Source: Opisthorchis felineus (Eukaryota > Platyhelminthes > Trematoda > Opisthorchiida > Opisthorchiidae). Taken from it: 64,000 nt of DNA. Of this stretch, positions 61,766 through 64,000 are shown piece after piece. A model generated the notes under the pieces. The model ran no database searches. It was given only the letters and a program-made list of their open reading frames with translations, and had not been told where the DNA came from. Each line of letters opens with the position of its first letter. The stretch's first letter is position 1. The translations under genes were made by a program, and so were the position numbers. Location of the stretch: positions 424,143-488,142 of the forward strand of contig SJOL01007572.1 of the NCBI GenBank assembly GCA_004794785.1, in the 5' to 3' direction.

Positions 61766-63514
61766 AGTTAGTAAACCATACGTTGGTATGTAATGTTTAA
61801 AATAGGTTATAGCCCGTTGGAAACCAAAATACCTAACCTGGTCAAAAAAATCGTTGTGTAAAGGTGATAGACCACGAGAAGTAAAAGCAGAACGGTGTCG
61901 CTTCCTAACTCAAGAAAACTACTATAAAACTGCCGAGATCTGCGCACTGTTCGCACTTTGTTTGTGAAATTCACTGAATTATCTTGGCTCCTTCTTGACC
62001 AACAAATGGATTTCATTAGGGTTAATGTTCTTTCGTTTGCCAGTTTGTCAGCACATCCAGTTGTTCCTACGGATTATGGTCCGCGTAGCGGAACAGCCAG
62101 TCCGGGAAACCCAACATAACCAAGGTCCCGGTGAGAAACAGATATGGCGAGAAGCATTATTCTTCTAGAATGTTTTACGTGATCAATTCAGTTGTACAAG
62201 TCACGGTTTCCATTTAATACATAAGCAACTCGCTCAATTCAATGACAGAAGACACTCCATGCAAGCAATACCGATTAGATTCCACACGAATTAACACTTG
62301 CTGCTCTGGCTCCTGACCAGTAAGAACTGAATACAGTTTCACCACAATATCGATCATTTTAACGCAGCTAGAGAACAGCAGTGCTAAAACTAGGAGCAAA
62401 TAGCTATTTTACTCGCGTAATTCACATGAACTCATGCACTCAACTGGTATATCGGGCTATTCTGCTCTCTTTAATTTTACGAAATACCGAATTTTACAGT
62501 GCTCTTCATTGCAACATGAGAGCGAAGCAAAGTGTAGTGACTATATACAGTGATCTATGGACTTGAAATTGGCGGTGCAAACCAGAGCTAGATTGACCGA
62601 ACTTTTCGTGGACCAGATATCTGGAAAAATAAAATAACGGTCGTGACAGAGACGTGGAATTAAAACCACTCAAACAGAGGACTGATTCAGTTACGAACAA
62701 GTAGTGACCGTGAGACGACAGCCTTTCACATTCATTTTCGCTGGAACTCGTCATTAGTTTGTTACGGTTGTCCTTCCCTGGACAGACCTCCCCAAAGGAC
62801 CACCAAGTGGGTTCCGCTGATGGGTGCTCTCCGCAGTGAGACAACCAATGAAAGAGGAATAATTCGACGGGAAATTGCGCAAAAACTAATTTCGTCACTG
62901 CCTTTAGGCAGCTTGTAGTGCTAGTCTTACATGAACTACAAGATCCACCCTAACCGAACCATGAGGCCTTCCTTCCCTATTATGACTCATTACCTTGATA
63001 AGATTATTCACGGGCAAAAGGCCTCGTCTGTTTGGAACCTATCAACACATTTACCATAAATATCTATCGCTTCTTGATTATCGGATCCTTCATAGGAATC
63101 CTCAGCAAGGTGATTTAAAAAAGCTGACTATTCAACGGTAGTCCAACGGGTTTTTAATTAGTCGACGGCCGGCCAGGACAAAGTCGAACTCTGCTTCATT
63201 ATTTTTTCTAAAATCCCACGGATCTCTCTGACAGTTATGGACGGTCCTGAAATCAGAGGTTTCTATGAGCTGGCACTTCACACACATGAGAACACGACTG
63301 GGTTATTAAGGCTTGAAACCAACATTTAGATCGTAGCAAGTGGAGCTAGCTCACTATAAGTATTTACAACCCCCATCTATTCTACAATGTCGTACAAATG
63401 TTTGTATGATCATTTGATCCCGTGAGCTGGTGCACAAACTACTGGCTATAAAAGAGACTTCGTGATAGCAGGATCCCGTCATCAGCCAGTTAGAACTCTG
63501 AAATGATGGTTGAC
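61766..63514. other. Unassigned sequence
   Basis: The minus frame 62506-62898 (130 codons) has no recognised family and no splice support. The last 200 bases may hold decayed 5' parts of the element that follows. Confidence 0.4.
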
Positions 63515-64000
63515 AATACTAGAGCGGCTTTGCTCTACTGTTCACCGAGGTGAGCTGGGGAGAGCCGGTTATAGTGCCCATTTTCAAAAAAGGAGCTCGT
63601 ATTGAGTGTGGATCAGCTTGACCCCGGTGGTAATGAGGCTGTTGGCATCACTTGTGCTTCGTCACATTATGGTGGCTCGTGAAACACTGACTCGATAGCA
63701 GCAAGCGGGATTCCGGCCTGGTAGGGGTTCCGTTGACAAAATCTTCACAGTTCGTCACGTGCTAGAACAACGCCATACGTATAAGCGACCCACAATTCTA
63801 GTATTCCTGGATTTCCAAGGCGCATTCGACTCCGTTGATCGGTATGTTCTTCTTGACACGCTTGCCCACCAAGGAATGCCCCGGAAGTTCGTGAACATAA
63901 TAGGCTCATTGTATTCTCAGACTTCCGGATGTGTGAGAGTATACGGAGAGCTCTCCAAAAGCTTCTGTACACAAACCGGTGTCCGTCAGGGATGCCCACT
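63515..64000 (+). mobile_element. RTE-like reverse transcriptase, cut by the window edge
   Basis: + strand blocks in order: LLFTEVSWGEPVIVPIFKKG, then a frame change with loss of a few bases in the usual NYRGISL block, ISLTPVVMRLLASLVLRHIM, one TAG stop, QQAGFRPGRGSVDKIFTVRH, the active-site box VFLDFQGAFDSVDR near 63800-63850, FVNIIGSLYSQTSGCVRVYG and TGVRQGCP at the very end. The first catalytic Asp (FLDF) and the template-grip blocks are intact, and the frame from 63704 to the edge has no stop. This is the best preserved reverse-transcriptase segment in the window; the YADD box would lie beyond 64000. Confidence 0.93.

Noticed and set aside
62506..62898. 130-codon minus frame
   Set aside because: No family, no splice context and no conserved block on either strand.

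Overview
The window looks like animal nuclear DNA from a flatworm, most likely a digenean trematode. The signs are a few short exons with canonical GT-AG introns, one long intronless transporter gene, and dense, heavily decayed retroelements. Several of these elements (an endonuclease-plus-reverse-transcriptase RTE-like non-LTR family, Penelope-like elements, Gypsy elements and tRNA-headed short repeats) resemble families I know from trematode genomes. That placement is from recalled family resemblance, not a search. I see no bacterial operons, CRISPR arrays, rRNA genes or functional tRNA genes.

Two genes are well supported. The first is the 3' half of a core-1 beta-1,3-galactosyltransferase (C1GALT1-like) gene on the + strand, with exons at 2560-2701, 4973-5115 and 6983-7057. 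Their phases agree and the last ends in a stop. The 5' exons carrying the metal-binding motif were not found and probably lie left of the window. The second is a complete, single-exon SLC22-type major facilitator transporter on the minus strand at 21981-23750 (589 residues).

Layout. 0-2.5 kb: Gypsy integrase remnant, then a decayed RTE-like element. 2.5-7.1 kb: C1GALT1-like exons, with an isolated 5' piece of an RTE-like element in one intron. 7-21 kb: short interspersed repeats, the 3' end of another RTE-like element and two unassigned candidate exons. 22-24.8 kb: the SLC22 gene with two unassigned candidate exons upstream. 25-34 kb: mostly empty apart from short repeats and a Gypsy reverse-transcriptase scrap. 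35.1-38.6 kb: the longest RTE-like copy, from 5' region through endonuclease and reverse transcriptase to the 3' tail. 44-46 and 54 kb: an unnamed dispersed repeat, three direct copies and one inverted pair. 50.3-51.6 and 53.7-53.9 kb: Penelope-like reverse transcriptase and GIY-YIG pieces. 57-58 kb: a stop-poor block of unknown origin. 61.5 kb: a second tRNA-like repeat. 63.5 kb to the end: another RTE-like element that runs off the window.

The genes share no evident pathway: one makes mucin-type O-glycans in the Golgi, the other is a plasma-membrane solute carrier. No gene cluster suggests a novel system. The most useful leads are the unusual residues in the two host genes, the isolated RTE 5' piece, the unnamed repeat cluster and several orphan exon candidates. 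All coordinates come from reading by eye, and limits of decayed elements are approximate.
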